Origin: Armatimonadota bacterium
Lineage (GTDB): Bacteria > Armatimonadota > Zipacnadia > Zipacnadales > FEN-943
DNA: 32,443 nucleotides
NCBI GenBank assembly: GCA_003170595.1
Contig: PMZA01000061.1
Span: 1 to 32,443 of the forward strand
Direction: 5' to 3'
The notes under the pieces are model-generated. The model was not told the DNA's origin. It ran no database searches and worked only from the letters and a program-made list of their open reading frames with translations. This document shows positions 1-8,700 of the stretch, one piece after another. The position numbers and the translations under genes are program-made. Each line of letters starts with the position of its first letter. Position 1 is the first letter of the stretch.

Positions 1-2
1 CC

Positions 3-2777
3 CTTGTTGCCCTCGTTCTCACCGTCTTCGCCTACGCCGACTACTGGCCCCAGGGCGATCCCCGCAGCGGTGAAGCGCTCCGCGCAGGCATGCGCGACGT
101 CATGCTCCTCTACATCGGCGACAAGCCTCACTACACGACCGCCGACCTCCTCCCCTTCGTCGCCTACCTCGACAAAACGAAAGCCGGCGCGCCCGTCGAC
201 TGGTTCTACGACACCTTCCAGTTCATGATGTTCGGGGGCTCGCCCTCGGGCAAGATGTACTCCGACGGCCCCACCGACCTCGTCGACTGGAAGTTCTACA
301 TCGACACCCTCTTCGCCCCAGACCTCAACCTCGCGGCCCTCGACGCCGCAGTTTCCCAGGCGGCGAAGACCCTCGGTCCGCCCAGGCAGAAGGTCCCCAT
401 CATCCTCATGATCCCCTACCCCAGCCAGTCGATGAAGGCCTTCGGGGATGTGGATGGCAGCGGCCGTTCCCTCGACTTGAGCAACACCGACGACGCAGCG
501 CGAGCCGTGGCGTGGTTGGTCGATGAGACCTCCCGCCGCTTCGCCGCCGCCGGCTACAAGAACCTGAAGCTGTGGGGTTACTACTGGATGAACGAGGGGA
601 TCAGCCCGCCCGACGAACCCATCGTCAAGGCGACCTCGCGCCTCCTCCACGACCGCAAGCTCGGCTTCCACTGGATACCGTGGTTCAACGCACCGGGCAT
701 TCCCAAATGGCGCGACCTCGGCTTCGACTTCGTGGTCATGCAGCCGAACTACGCCTTCATGCCCGAGCCCCGCGACGAGCAACGCCTCTCCGAGGCCGCC
801 GCGATCTGCCGCAAGCTCGACCTGGGCATCGAGATCGAGGTGCCATATCAGACGCTCGACAGCGCCACCAGCCGCGATATCCTCAGCGACTACCTCAACT
901 ACGGCCTGCCGTCTGCCGAAGGCTACATGAGCGCGGTCCACGGCTACTATCAGGGCACGATGGACGTCGCCCGCTTGTATGCCAGCGACCTCCCCGCGGC
1001 CAACGCCCTCTACCGCGACCTCTATCTCTTCCACAAGCAGAAGTACGTCTGGCGCGATCGGACGGTGGCGGCGGGCGCAACGTGGGAAGTCGATACGCCG
1101 GGCCATGCGCCGGTGAAAGGGGTCGCCCTGAGTATGCGAGCGAAGGCGCCGGCCGGAGTGCATCTGCCGGGCAGCAAGGTGACCCTCTGGCTCGACCTGC
1201 CCATGCCCTTGCGCATCGAGGAGGTCCGGCTTCATCTTCGCCAACCAACCGGCGATCTGGAGAAGCCCTTCCTCGCGCGGGCTTATGCCTGCGACAGCCG
1301 CGCCGGCAAGGGCCGTCTGATCGGCGAGGCCGTCACCTCCAGGCTCTCCGACGCCGACGCCCGCCGAGGCGCGACGTTGTTGATGCAGGGCCGCCCGCAG
1401 CTTGCCCACAGCTTGCGCGTCGAGGTCACCGGCGCCGAGGGCGCCGAGGCCATGCTCGACTGGGCACGCGTCTTCGCAGCGGGCGGCACAGGCCCGGCGA
1501 CCGCGGTCACGGCGGAGGGTGCAACCGGCGCCGCTCGCCTCACCGACGGCCTCTACGCATCCTCACCCGGCGACGCCGACAACCTCGTCCGCTTCTCGTC
1601 GGGCAAGGGCAGCGTCGCCGTCGATGTCCCCGCCGATCGTTATCTCGCCCGCCTCTGGCTCCACGCGGTCAAGGTCGCCGGCGGGCAGTGGCCGAGCGTG
1701 GTCACGGTCAGCCTCGGCGGCAAGACCGTCGAGGCCGTGCCGCCTTCCATAGCCGCTTCGGACTGGGCGACCTACATCCCCGTCGATCTCCCACGAGCGC
1801 GCGGATCGAAGCTCACGGTCACCTTCCACGGTGCCACATCCGCCCCCATCGCCCTCGACGAAGTTGAGGCCGAGCCCGCCGCCAACCTCGCTCTCGGCAA
1901 GCCCTACACCGTCGATCCGCCCAAGCCCACAAAGTACCCCGACGACGGCAAGAAGCTCACCGACGGCCAGCTATCCGAGGGCTTCTCCGATGGCAAGACC
2001 GTGGGCTGGTACGGCGTCAACGCCTCGATGATCGTCGACCTCGGCGAGCCGCGCGACATCGAGCAGGTCCGCGCGCACGTCGAGGGCGGCGGCCTGGGCG
2101 CCGTGTACCTGCCCCAGTCGATGGTGGTGTCGACATCCTCCGACGGCGAAAGCTGGACGCCCGTGCGTCGCCTTCTCTCGCCCCCGGAGCCGCCAGGCCC
2201 CGTCTGTGTGATGAGCTGGCTGGAGGCCCCCGCGGTCGTCCCGGGCGTGCGCTTCGTGAAGCTCGACTTCGCCCCCATCGGCTGGCTCATGGTCGACGAG
2301 ATCGAGGTCCTCAGCGGCGGCAAGAACGTCGCCCTCGGCCGACCCTATCACCTCCTCGTGGCGCCGACGTCCGATGCCGGTTACTGCGACGACGGCCGCA
2401 AGCTCACCGACGGCCTCGTCTCTGAGGGCGGCTGGAACGCCGACCGCGTGGTGGGTTACGTCGACGCCGATCCGACCTTCACCCTCGACCTCCTCGTCCC
2501 GCAGAACGTCGGTCTTGTCGCGGCTCACGTCTGCGGCGGCGGTGAGGCGGCGGTCTTCTACCCCGAAGAGATGTCGGTGCAGACCTCAGCCGACGGCGTC
2601 ACCTGGAGCGACCCCGTCGTCGCGCGCGACCATCCCGCCGAGAGCGGCACTGAGGCGACGGTCGCGTTGATGGAAGTGCCCGTCTCGGGCTCGGCCCGAT
2701 ACTTGCGCCTGCACTTCAAGCACCGCGGCTGGTGCATGGTTGACGAGATCGAGGTCTACGGCCCGGAGGGGCACTAG
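3..2777 (+). CDS. Secreted DUF4855-like protein with two C-terminal discoidin-like modules (5' end outside window)
   Basis: The reading frame is open to the left edge, so the start codon lies upstream. The first visible residues (LVALVLTVFAYA, then DYWPQG) look like the end of a signal peptide, so the protein is probably exported. The first 300 or so residues resemble DUF4855, a TIM-barrel-like family of unknown activity: LLYIG near the start, LWGYYWMNEG, then a VVMQPNY segment. A beta-rich middle part follows. The C terminus holds two tandem copies of a roughly 147-residue discoidin (F5/8 type C)-like module, nt 1884-2321 and 2325-2774. Each starts N(L/V)ALG(K/R)PY, contains DDG(K/R)KLTDG and ends MVDEIEV. 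Such modules usually bind glycans. The downstream gene starts on the next base after the TAG stop, so the two are cotranscribed and probably translationally coupled. A later internal ATG at 90 would remove the signal peptide and is not the true start. Family call fairly confident; substrate unknown. Confidence 0.8.
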   Translation, partial: LVALVLTVFAYADYWPQGDPRSGEALRAGMRDVMLLYIGDKPHYTTADLLPFVAYLDKTKAGAPVDWFYDTFQFMMFGGSPSGKMYSDGPTDLVDWKFYIDTLFAPDLNLAALDAAVSQAAKTLGPPRQKVPIILMIPYPSQSMKAFGDVDGSGRSLDLSNTDDAARAVAWLVDETSRRFAAAGYKNLKLWGYYWMNEGISPPDEPIVKATSRLLHDRKLGFHWIPWFNAPGIPKWRDLGFDFVVMQPNYAFMPEPRDEQRLSEAAAICRKLDLGIEIEVPYQTLDSATSRDILSDYLNYGLPSAEGYMSAVHGYYQGTMDVARLYASDLPAANALYRDLYLFHKQKYVWRDRTVAAGATWEVDTPGHAPVKGVALSMRAKAPAGVHLPGSKVTLWLDLPMPLRIEEVRLHLRQPTGDLEKPFLARAYACDSRAGKGRLIGEAVTSRLSDADARRGATLLMQGRPQLAHSLRVEVTGAEGAEAMLDWARVFAAGGTGPATAVTAEGATGAARLTDGLYASSPGDADNLVRFSSGKGSVAVDVPADRYLARLWLHAVKVAGGQWPSVVTVSLGGKTVEAVPPSIAASDWATYIPVDLPRARGSKLTVTFHGATSAPIALDEVEAEPAANLALGKPYTVDPPKPTKYPDDGKKLTDGQLSEGFSDGKTVGWYGVNASMIVDLGEPRDIEQVRAHVEGGGLGAVYLPQSMVVSTSSDGESWTPVRRLLSPPEPPGPVCVMSWLEAPAVVPGVRFVKLDFAPIGWLMVDEIEVLSGGKNVALGRPYHLLVAPTSDAGYCDDGRKLTDGLVSEGGWNADRVVGYVDADPTFTLDLLVPQNVGLVAAHVCGGGEAAVFYPEEMSVQTSADGVTWSDPVVARDHPAESGTEATVALMEVPVSGSARYLRLHFKHRGWCMVDEIEVYGPEGH

Positions 2778-5552
2778 ATGATCGTGGCCGTCGTAGCCTT
2801 GGTCTCAGTACTCCCGCTCTGCGGTGCGGCGCAGGACTTTCACACCGCCGACGGTCTCGCCCTTCGCGTCGACGACCGCGGCGCGGTGACGAGCCTGCAC
2901 CTCGACAACCGCGAGCTTCTTCGCCCCGGATCAATCGGCGGCATCTTCCTTGCCGACGTGGCGGGCGTCTCCTCAGCCGAACCCGAGGTCCACGAGAACT
3001 CCGGCTTCGAGAAGCTCGTCGACGGCAAGCCCGTAGGCTGGACCTTCGGCCCCGAGTGGTCCGTCGACACTGCGGCGCCCCACTCCGGCAAAGCCTGCAT
3101 GAAGCTCACCATGCCCGGCCCGGCCAAGAAGTCGTCGAGCGACCTCTACTTCGACCTCGTCGTCAAGCCCAACACGCCCTATCGCGTCAGCCTGTGGCTG
3201 CGCAACCAGGGCCTCGCGCCCGACGTGTGGGTCGAACTCATGGACGCGCAGGGCCGACACAACGCCAACTACCCGCAGCTTTGCCTCAGCAACGGCCGCC
3301 CGAACTCAGACTGGTTCAAGGTCGGCCAGGACTTCGTGACGCCGCCCTTCTGCCGCAAGATCCGCGTCCGCACGGGCGTGTGGGAGCAGGGCGGGGGCAC
3401 TTCGTGGATCGACGACTTCTCCCTCGTCTCGCTGGAGGACGACTACCTCACGCCGCAGCGGCAAGTGCTCGGCAAGAGCATGCCCTCCGGCATCGACGTC
3501 GCCACTCGTTACGAGGCCGACCGCGATCATCTCCGCCTTCACTGCGACCTCCGCGATACGACCGGCCGCGACCGCGCCATCGCAGTCAGCTTTCGCCTGC
3601 CCATCGCCACCCGCGGCTGGACGTGGCACGACGACCTTCACACCTCGCAGCGGATCGAGCCCGGCGTCACCTACGGCGTGGCACGAGTCACCGGCGACCG
3701 GCGACTCATCGGCGTCTATCCCTTTGCCGCCCTGAGCGATGATCGCAGCGCCCTCGCCCTCGCCGTCCGCATGGATCAGTCCCGCGCTTTTCGCCTGGGC
3801 TACGACGACCGTTTCGGCCTCTTCGCGACCTACGAGTTCGGCCTTACGCAGGCAGCGACCAGGCTCCCCGGCAGGGCATCCTTCGACCTCATTCTCTATC
3901 GCACCGACCCGGCCTGGGGCTTCCGATCAGCCGCCCAGTGTTACTACGATCTTTTGCCGCAGTTCTTCACCAAGCGCTTCGATCCCGAGGCCGGCGCCGG
4001 CTGGCAAGCCTCGGATGCCGAGGCCTCCAAATCGGCCTTCATCTTCCCGGCCCTCTCCGTCTTCGCGCCGCACGAAGCCATCGATCCCTACCGCCGCGAG
4101 TTGACGAAGCTCTTCTCATACACCGAGTGCACCGGGTTCTGGGGATGGTGGCTCGGCGTCACCAACCCGCCCAAGCAGCCCAACCGTGACGAAGCCTGGG
4201 CCTACGTCCGCAAGCTCGCCGACGGCGCCCTTGGCACGCCCGACCAGCAGAAGGTCGCCCGATGCATCCTCGACTCAGGCATCTACGGCCGCGACGGCAG
4301 ACCCTACGTGTGGACCGCCTACATGCCCGACTGGGGTGGCTTCAACTACGCCTGCAACCCTGACCCCGAGGTCGAGGGCGAGTTCGGCAAGCTCAACCGC
4401 TTCACCGCCACCGAGGACTGGGAGGTCGGCTACGTCAAGACTTTCGGCGTCGACGGCATGTACTTCGACGGCGGCGGCTCCGATATCGACAACTTCCGCG
4501 TCGCCCATTTCCGCTGGGCCGACAACCCCCTCGTCTTCGACCATCTCACCAAGCGCCCGGTCCTTCCGCAAGACTGGTCGCTGAACAAGGCGATGCAGGC
4601 CATCTCCGACGACATGCACTCGCGCGGCAAGCTCACCATGTCGAACTACACCTGCACCGACGGCCCCACCGACATCTTCAACGCCCGCTTCATCGACATC
4701 ATCGGCAACGAGATGCTCTACACCTGGACCGCCGACCCGAAGTTCTCCGTCCAGCGCACCCTCGCCCACCAGAAGACCGTGACGATGTCCTGGCAGGAGG
4801 CGAAGAACGACTGGCCCGCGGATAGGGTCGAGCGCGAGATGAAGCAGGCGATGTTTTACGGCACCTTCTACTACCTCAGCCGCATGAACCGCGACGCCTT
4901 CGATCGCTGGAATCCGCTGACCGCGCGCCTGGCGAAGGCAGGATGGGAGCCGCTGACCTACGCCCGCACGAACGATCCCGCCGTCCTGGTCGAACGCTTC
5001 GGCAGCATGCTCTCCGACAGCCTTCACTTCACGCTGCGCAACGATGGGGAAGAGGATCGCGAGGTCTCGCTGTCGATGCAGGCCGCGGTGTTAGGGCTTT
5101 CCGTTGAGGGTGGGCCGAGCGTGTTCCTATACGCCGACGCGGCCCACTGGCAGCCCCTCGCCGTCGCGCGAAGCAAGACGGCCTGGACCGCCCGCCTGAA
5201 GGTCCGCGCCCATGACACCGCCGTCCTCCGGGTAGGCGATGCGACCGCCCTCGCCAGCGACCAGCTTTCCGGCGCCGACACAGAAGTCCTCCGAGTGGAG
5301 AACTACCGGCAGGCTCTCGCCGCCGCCGGGGTGAAGATCGACGCGCCCGACCTTCCGGCCCTGGCTGATCGCCTCAAGAAGCTCGGAATCGCGCCTGACG
5401 CGACCGCCCTCGCCCAGGCCCACCGCGAGCTTGAATCCGTCGCGATTCCCACCCCTCCCGGGGCCGCTGGACTCCTTGCCAGCAGATTCGGGTATCATGT
5501 CCGCCGGGCTTCGTCACTGGTGGCACGGGCGGCCGAGGCCCTCGCTCGCTAA
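2778..5552 (+). CDS. Secreted glycoside-hydrolase-like protein with N-terminal CBM4/9-like domain
   Basis: The 924-residue protein starts with a signal peptide (MIVAVVALVSVLPLCGAAQ, cleavage probably after GAA). A carbohydrate-binding-like beta-sandwich spans about residues 74-212: it opens with NSGFEK, has HSGKACMKL in the middle and ends WIDDFSLV, as in CBM4/9-type modules. A beta-rich region and then a TIM-barrel-like region follow. The barrel contains GVDGMYFDGGG with Asp564 at a barrel strand end, a usual place for a catalytic acid in clan-D-like or related glycosidases. The ATG directly abuts the preceding stop, and the ribosome site GGAGGGG lies inside the end of the upstream gene (2766-2772), so coupled translation is likely. 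The last 120 residues look helical. I cannot assign a numbered GH family; a polysaccharide-degrading role is inferred from the CBM, the secretion signal and the barrel. Confidence 0.8.
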   Translation: MIVAVVALVSVLPLCGAAQDFHTADGLALRVDDRGAVTSLHLDNRELLRPGSIGGIFLADVAGVSSAEPEVHENSGFEKLVDGKPVGWTFGPEWSVDTAAPHSGKACMKLTMPGPAKKSSSDLYFDLVVKPNTPYRVSLWLRNQGLAPDVWVELMDAQGRHNANYPQLCLSNGRPNSDWFKVGQDFVTPPFCRKIRVRTGVWEQGGGTSWIDDFSLVSLEDDYLTPQRQVLGKSMPSGIDVATRYEADRDHLRLHCDLRDTTGRDRAIAVSFRLPIATRGWTWHDDLHTSQRIEPGVTYGVARVTGDRRLIGVYPFAALSDDRSALALAVRMDQSRAFRLGYDDRFGLFATYEFGLTQAATRLPGRASFDLILYRTDPAWGFRSAAQCYYDLLPQFFTKRFDPEAGAGWQASDAEASKSAFIFPALSVFAPHEAIDPYRRELTKLFSYTECTGFWGWWLGVTNPPKQPNRDEAWAYVRKLADGALGTPDQQKVARCILDSGIYGRDGRPYVWTAYMPDWGGFNYACNPDPEVEGEFGKLNRFTATEDWEVGYVKTFGVDGMYFDGGGSDIDNFRVAHFRWADNPLVFDHLTKRPVLPQDWSLNKAMQAISDDMHSRGKLTMSNYTCTDGPTDIFNARFIDIIGNEMLYTWTADPKFSVQRTLAHQKTVTMSWQEAKNDWPADRVEREMKQAMFYGTFYYLSRMNRDAFDRWNPLTARLAKAGWEPLTYARTNDPAVLVERFGSMLSDSLHFTLRNDGEEDREVSLSMQAAVLGLSVEGGPSVFLYADAAHWQPLAVARSKTAWTARLKVRAHDTAVLRVGDATALASDQLSGADTEVLRVENYRQALAAAGVKIDAPDLPALADRLKKLGIAPDATALAQAHRELESVAIPTPPGAAGLLASRFGYHVRRASSLVARAAEALAR

Positions 5553-5718
5553 CCCTTCCGAATCGCACCAGTCCAGAGTGAACTTCTGTTGTGCCCTTTC
5601 GTCCTTGAGACACAATCACACCCAAGAGACGTAATAGTCTCTGGTCTGATGAGCCCCAATCCCTAGGTTTCCGTCCGGCTGAGCCGTGACGCGCGAACTG
5701 CCTTAGGATGTCATATAC
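5553..5718. promoter_or_regulatory. Intergenic leader before the NRPS gene, with a short perfect hairpin
   Basis: This 166-bp gap is less GC-rich than the flanking genes. It holds a perfect 6-bp inverted repeat, AGAGAC (5625-5630), GTAATA loop, GTCTCT (5637-5642), which could be an operator or an RNA hairpin. No convincing sigma-70 promoter was found: TTGAGA at 5605 is 21 bp from TAATAG, too far. An in-frame TAG at 5704 fixes the NRPS start downstream of it. Regulatory use is inference. Confidence 0.3.
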
Positions 5719-8700
5719 ATGGCCCTGAGCCTTAGTCCCGCCAAATCTAGACCTTCTGCTGACTCGCGCCGTGCCCGCGTCGAGGGCCGCAGCTTCACCG
5801 AGGCGATATCGGGGCCCCTCGTCGCTCGCTTGCGTCGGCTTTCCGCCGAGCAGGGAATCTCCACGACCGCCGCGCTCCTCACCGCCTTCACGATCCTCCT
5901 CCACCGCTATACGCGTGGCGAGACGCAGCTCACCGTCGCCATCAACACGCGGCACCGGGTATCGGTAGCCCTCGACGATGACATGACCCTCGGCGATACC
6001 TTGCGCCAGGTGTCGTCCGCGCTGGAGCAGGCTTTCGTGGGTGAGGACCTCCCATGTCCCCTGAACGATGGCTCGGCTCCGACGACGGTTTCCTTCGAAT
6101 GGGAGGAGCCCGGCGGCAATCTTCTCGGCACCGACTCCGGTGACGAGCGCCACGGCCTGACCGTGTCGCTGCGCAACGATGGCGACGTGGTGGCCGAACT
6201 TTCCTTCTGCCGTCTCCTCGGCAACCGCGCGCCCGTGGTGGAAGTGGGAAGCCACTGGCGGACGCTGATCGAGAGCCTGGATGACAACGCGGACACCTGC
6301 ATCGGCGTGCTCCCGATCGTCGACGCCTACGAGCGCGACCGGCTGCTGCGGCAGTGGCGCGGCGAAGCGACCGTGGTCGCCGATGCCAGCGGTCCCGTGG
6401 ATCCGACGGCCGGCTGCCTCCATCATCTCTTCGAGGCCACGGCCGACGCCCACCCTCATCGCATCGCCCTGGAGTGCGGCGATCAGCGCCTCAGCTACAA
6501 GGAACTCGAGGCCCGGGCCAACCGCCTTGCGCATCATCTTCGCTCGCGCGGCATCGGGCCAGGCTCCTTCGTCGCCCTCTTCCTCCCGCGCTCGCTGGAT
6601 GTGTATGTCGCGATCCTCGCGGCTCTGAAGGCAGGGGCCGCTTATGTGCCCATCGATCCCGAGTATCCCGCCGATCGCGTTGCTTTCATCCTCCGCGACT
6701 GCGGCGTGGCCGTCGTCCTCACTGCTTCGAGCCTTCAACCGATTCTCTCGGATGTTGACTGCGAGGCCGTGCTCCTCGACGGCGATCCCGATGTGCTGGC
6801 TGCTCAGCCTGCCCAGCGCCTCACCGACGTCAAAGTCGGCCCTGCCGATCTTGCTTACGTGATCTACACCTCGGGCTCCACGGGCCGCCCCAAGGGCGTC
6901 CAGATTGAGCACCGCAGCGCCTGCAACCTCGTCCGGGCGGAGAGCGATATCTATCGCGTCGAGCCCGACGACCGCGTCTACCAGGGCTTTTCGATCGCCT
7001 TCGATGCGTCCGTCGAGGAAGTCTGGGCGGCCTTCTACGCAGGCGCGGCTTTGGTGGTCGGGACGAGTGAGATGATCCACTCCGGGCCCGCGCTGGCCGG
7101 GATGCTCGCCGATGCCGGCGTCACCGTTCTCTCGTGCGTGCCCACGCTCCTCTCGATGCTCGATGAGGACATCCCGACCGTGCGCCTGCTCATCCTCGGC
7201 GGCGAGCAGTGCCCGCAGGACCTCGTCTCGCGCTGGTGGCGAGAGGGGCGCCGCGTCGTCAATACCTATGGCCCGACCGAGGCCACCGTCATCGCGACTC
7301 ATGTCGAGTGCCGCCCGGAGGAACCGGTCACGATCGGCAAGCCCGTGGCGAGCTACGCGGTCTACGTCCTCGACAGCCACATGCAGCCCGTCCCCGCGGG
7401 CGTGCCCGGCCAGCTTCACATCGGCGGCGTCTGCCTCGCGCGCGGTTACATGAACCGGCCGGAGTTGACCGACGAGAAGTTCGTGCCCAACCCCTTCGCC
7501 GACGATCCCGGCGCTCCGTCGCGGCTGTACAAGACCGGCGACCTCGTGCGCTTTACCGCCGGCGGCGCCCTCGAATTCCTCGGCCGCATTGATGCCCAGG
7601 TTAAGATCCGCGGCTTCCGCGTCGAGCTGGCCGAGATCGAGTCCCAGCTTCGCCAGTGCCCCGGCGTCCAGAGCGCCATCGTTGCTCTGCGCGAGGACAC
7701 CCCCGGCATCCAGCAGCTTGTGGCTTACGTCATCCCTCTCCGCGAGGCCGCTTTCGACTCCTCCACCGCGCGCGAGCAGCTCCGCTATCGCCTGCCCGCC
7801 TACATGGTGCCCTCGGCCTTCGTGATCGTGGATGAGTTCCCGGCCATGCCGAGCGGCAAGGTTGACCGCCGCCGGCTGCCCGCTCCCGGCGCGGTCGTAT
7901 GCGGCGGCGAAGGCGTGCCCGAGGGGTCTTGCACGGTGATGGAGGGCCGCGTTCTGGAGGTTTGGCGGCGCTTATTCGCTACTCCGCATATATCGCCGGA
8001 TGACGACTTCTTCGAGCTTGGCGGACACTCTTTGCTGGCCGCGCGCATGGTCTCCGAGTTGCGCAAAGACCCGTCGATGGGCACCGCGACCGTGCTGGAC
8101 GTCTATAACCACCCGACGCTCGCCGCCTTCGCGTCCAAGCTTGAGGAGCGCGGGCGGGAGGATGCCGCGCAGGCTGCGGATGAGACCGCCGCGTCCGGTT
8201 CGGCCGCCGCCGAGCCTCACCGGGCTTCGCGTCTGTCCTACTACCTCTGCGCGCTCGCGCAGGTCGTGGGGCTCTACGCGGTGTACGGCCTGATGGGCCT
8301 CGGGCTGATCGTTGCCTATCTGCAGTTTGTGGCCGTGTACGAGCGCACCGGCGACCTCCTTCTGGCAGCGCTCTCGCTGGCGCTGCTGCCGATCCTGCTA
8401 ACTCCTACTGGCCTGGCGATCATCTTCGCCTCGAAGTGGATCCTCATCGGCCGCTACCGCGAGGGCGTCTGGCCGGTGTGGAGCTTCTACTACTGGCGCT
8501 TCTGGCTGGCCGCACGTATCCAGGCCTTGATGCCGCTGAACTATTTCCGAGGCACGCCCCTGCTGGTGATCTACGCGCGGCTTATGGGCGCGCGGATCGG
8601 CGCCCACGTGCATCTGGGCACTCGCTACCTGCACTGCTACGACCTGCTCACCGTCGGTGACGACTCCAGCGTCGGCCTCGACGCCCATCTGACCGGCTAC

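Noticed and set aside
5589-5637. Possible promoter hexamers (TTGTGC, TTGAGA, CACAAT, TAATAG) before the NRPS
   Set aside because: Either spacing or match is poor; no pair reaches a convincing sigma-70 pattern.
5644-5690. CTGATGAG followed by structured sequence, like a hammerhead ribozyme core
   Set aside because: The required GAAA after stem II and a matching cleavage-site stem are absent on this strand; only the CUGAUGA piece matches.
5553-5718. Possible missing first half of the condensation domain displaced by a frameshift
   Set aside because: The 166-bp gap is too short and stops occur in the NRPS frame; upstream sequence belongs to an unrelated complete gene.
5374-7419. 681-codon open frame on the minus strand crossing the NRPS start
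   Set aside because: It runs across an intergenic gap and two real genes and shows no domain; a shadow of low stop-codon frequency.
8605-8610. CACGTG core as a second parS
   Set aside because: Flanking bases do not match the GTTNC/GAAAC arms and it is inside the NRPS coding region.
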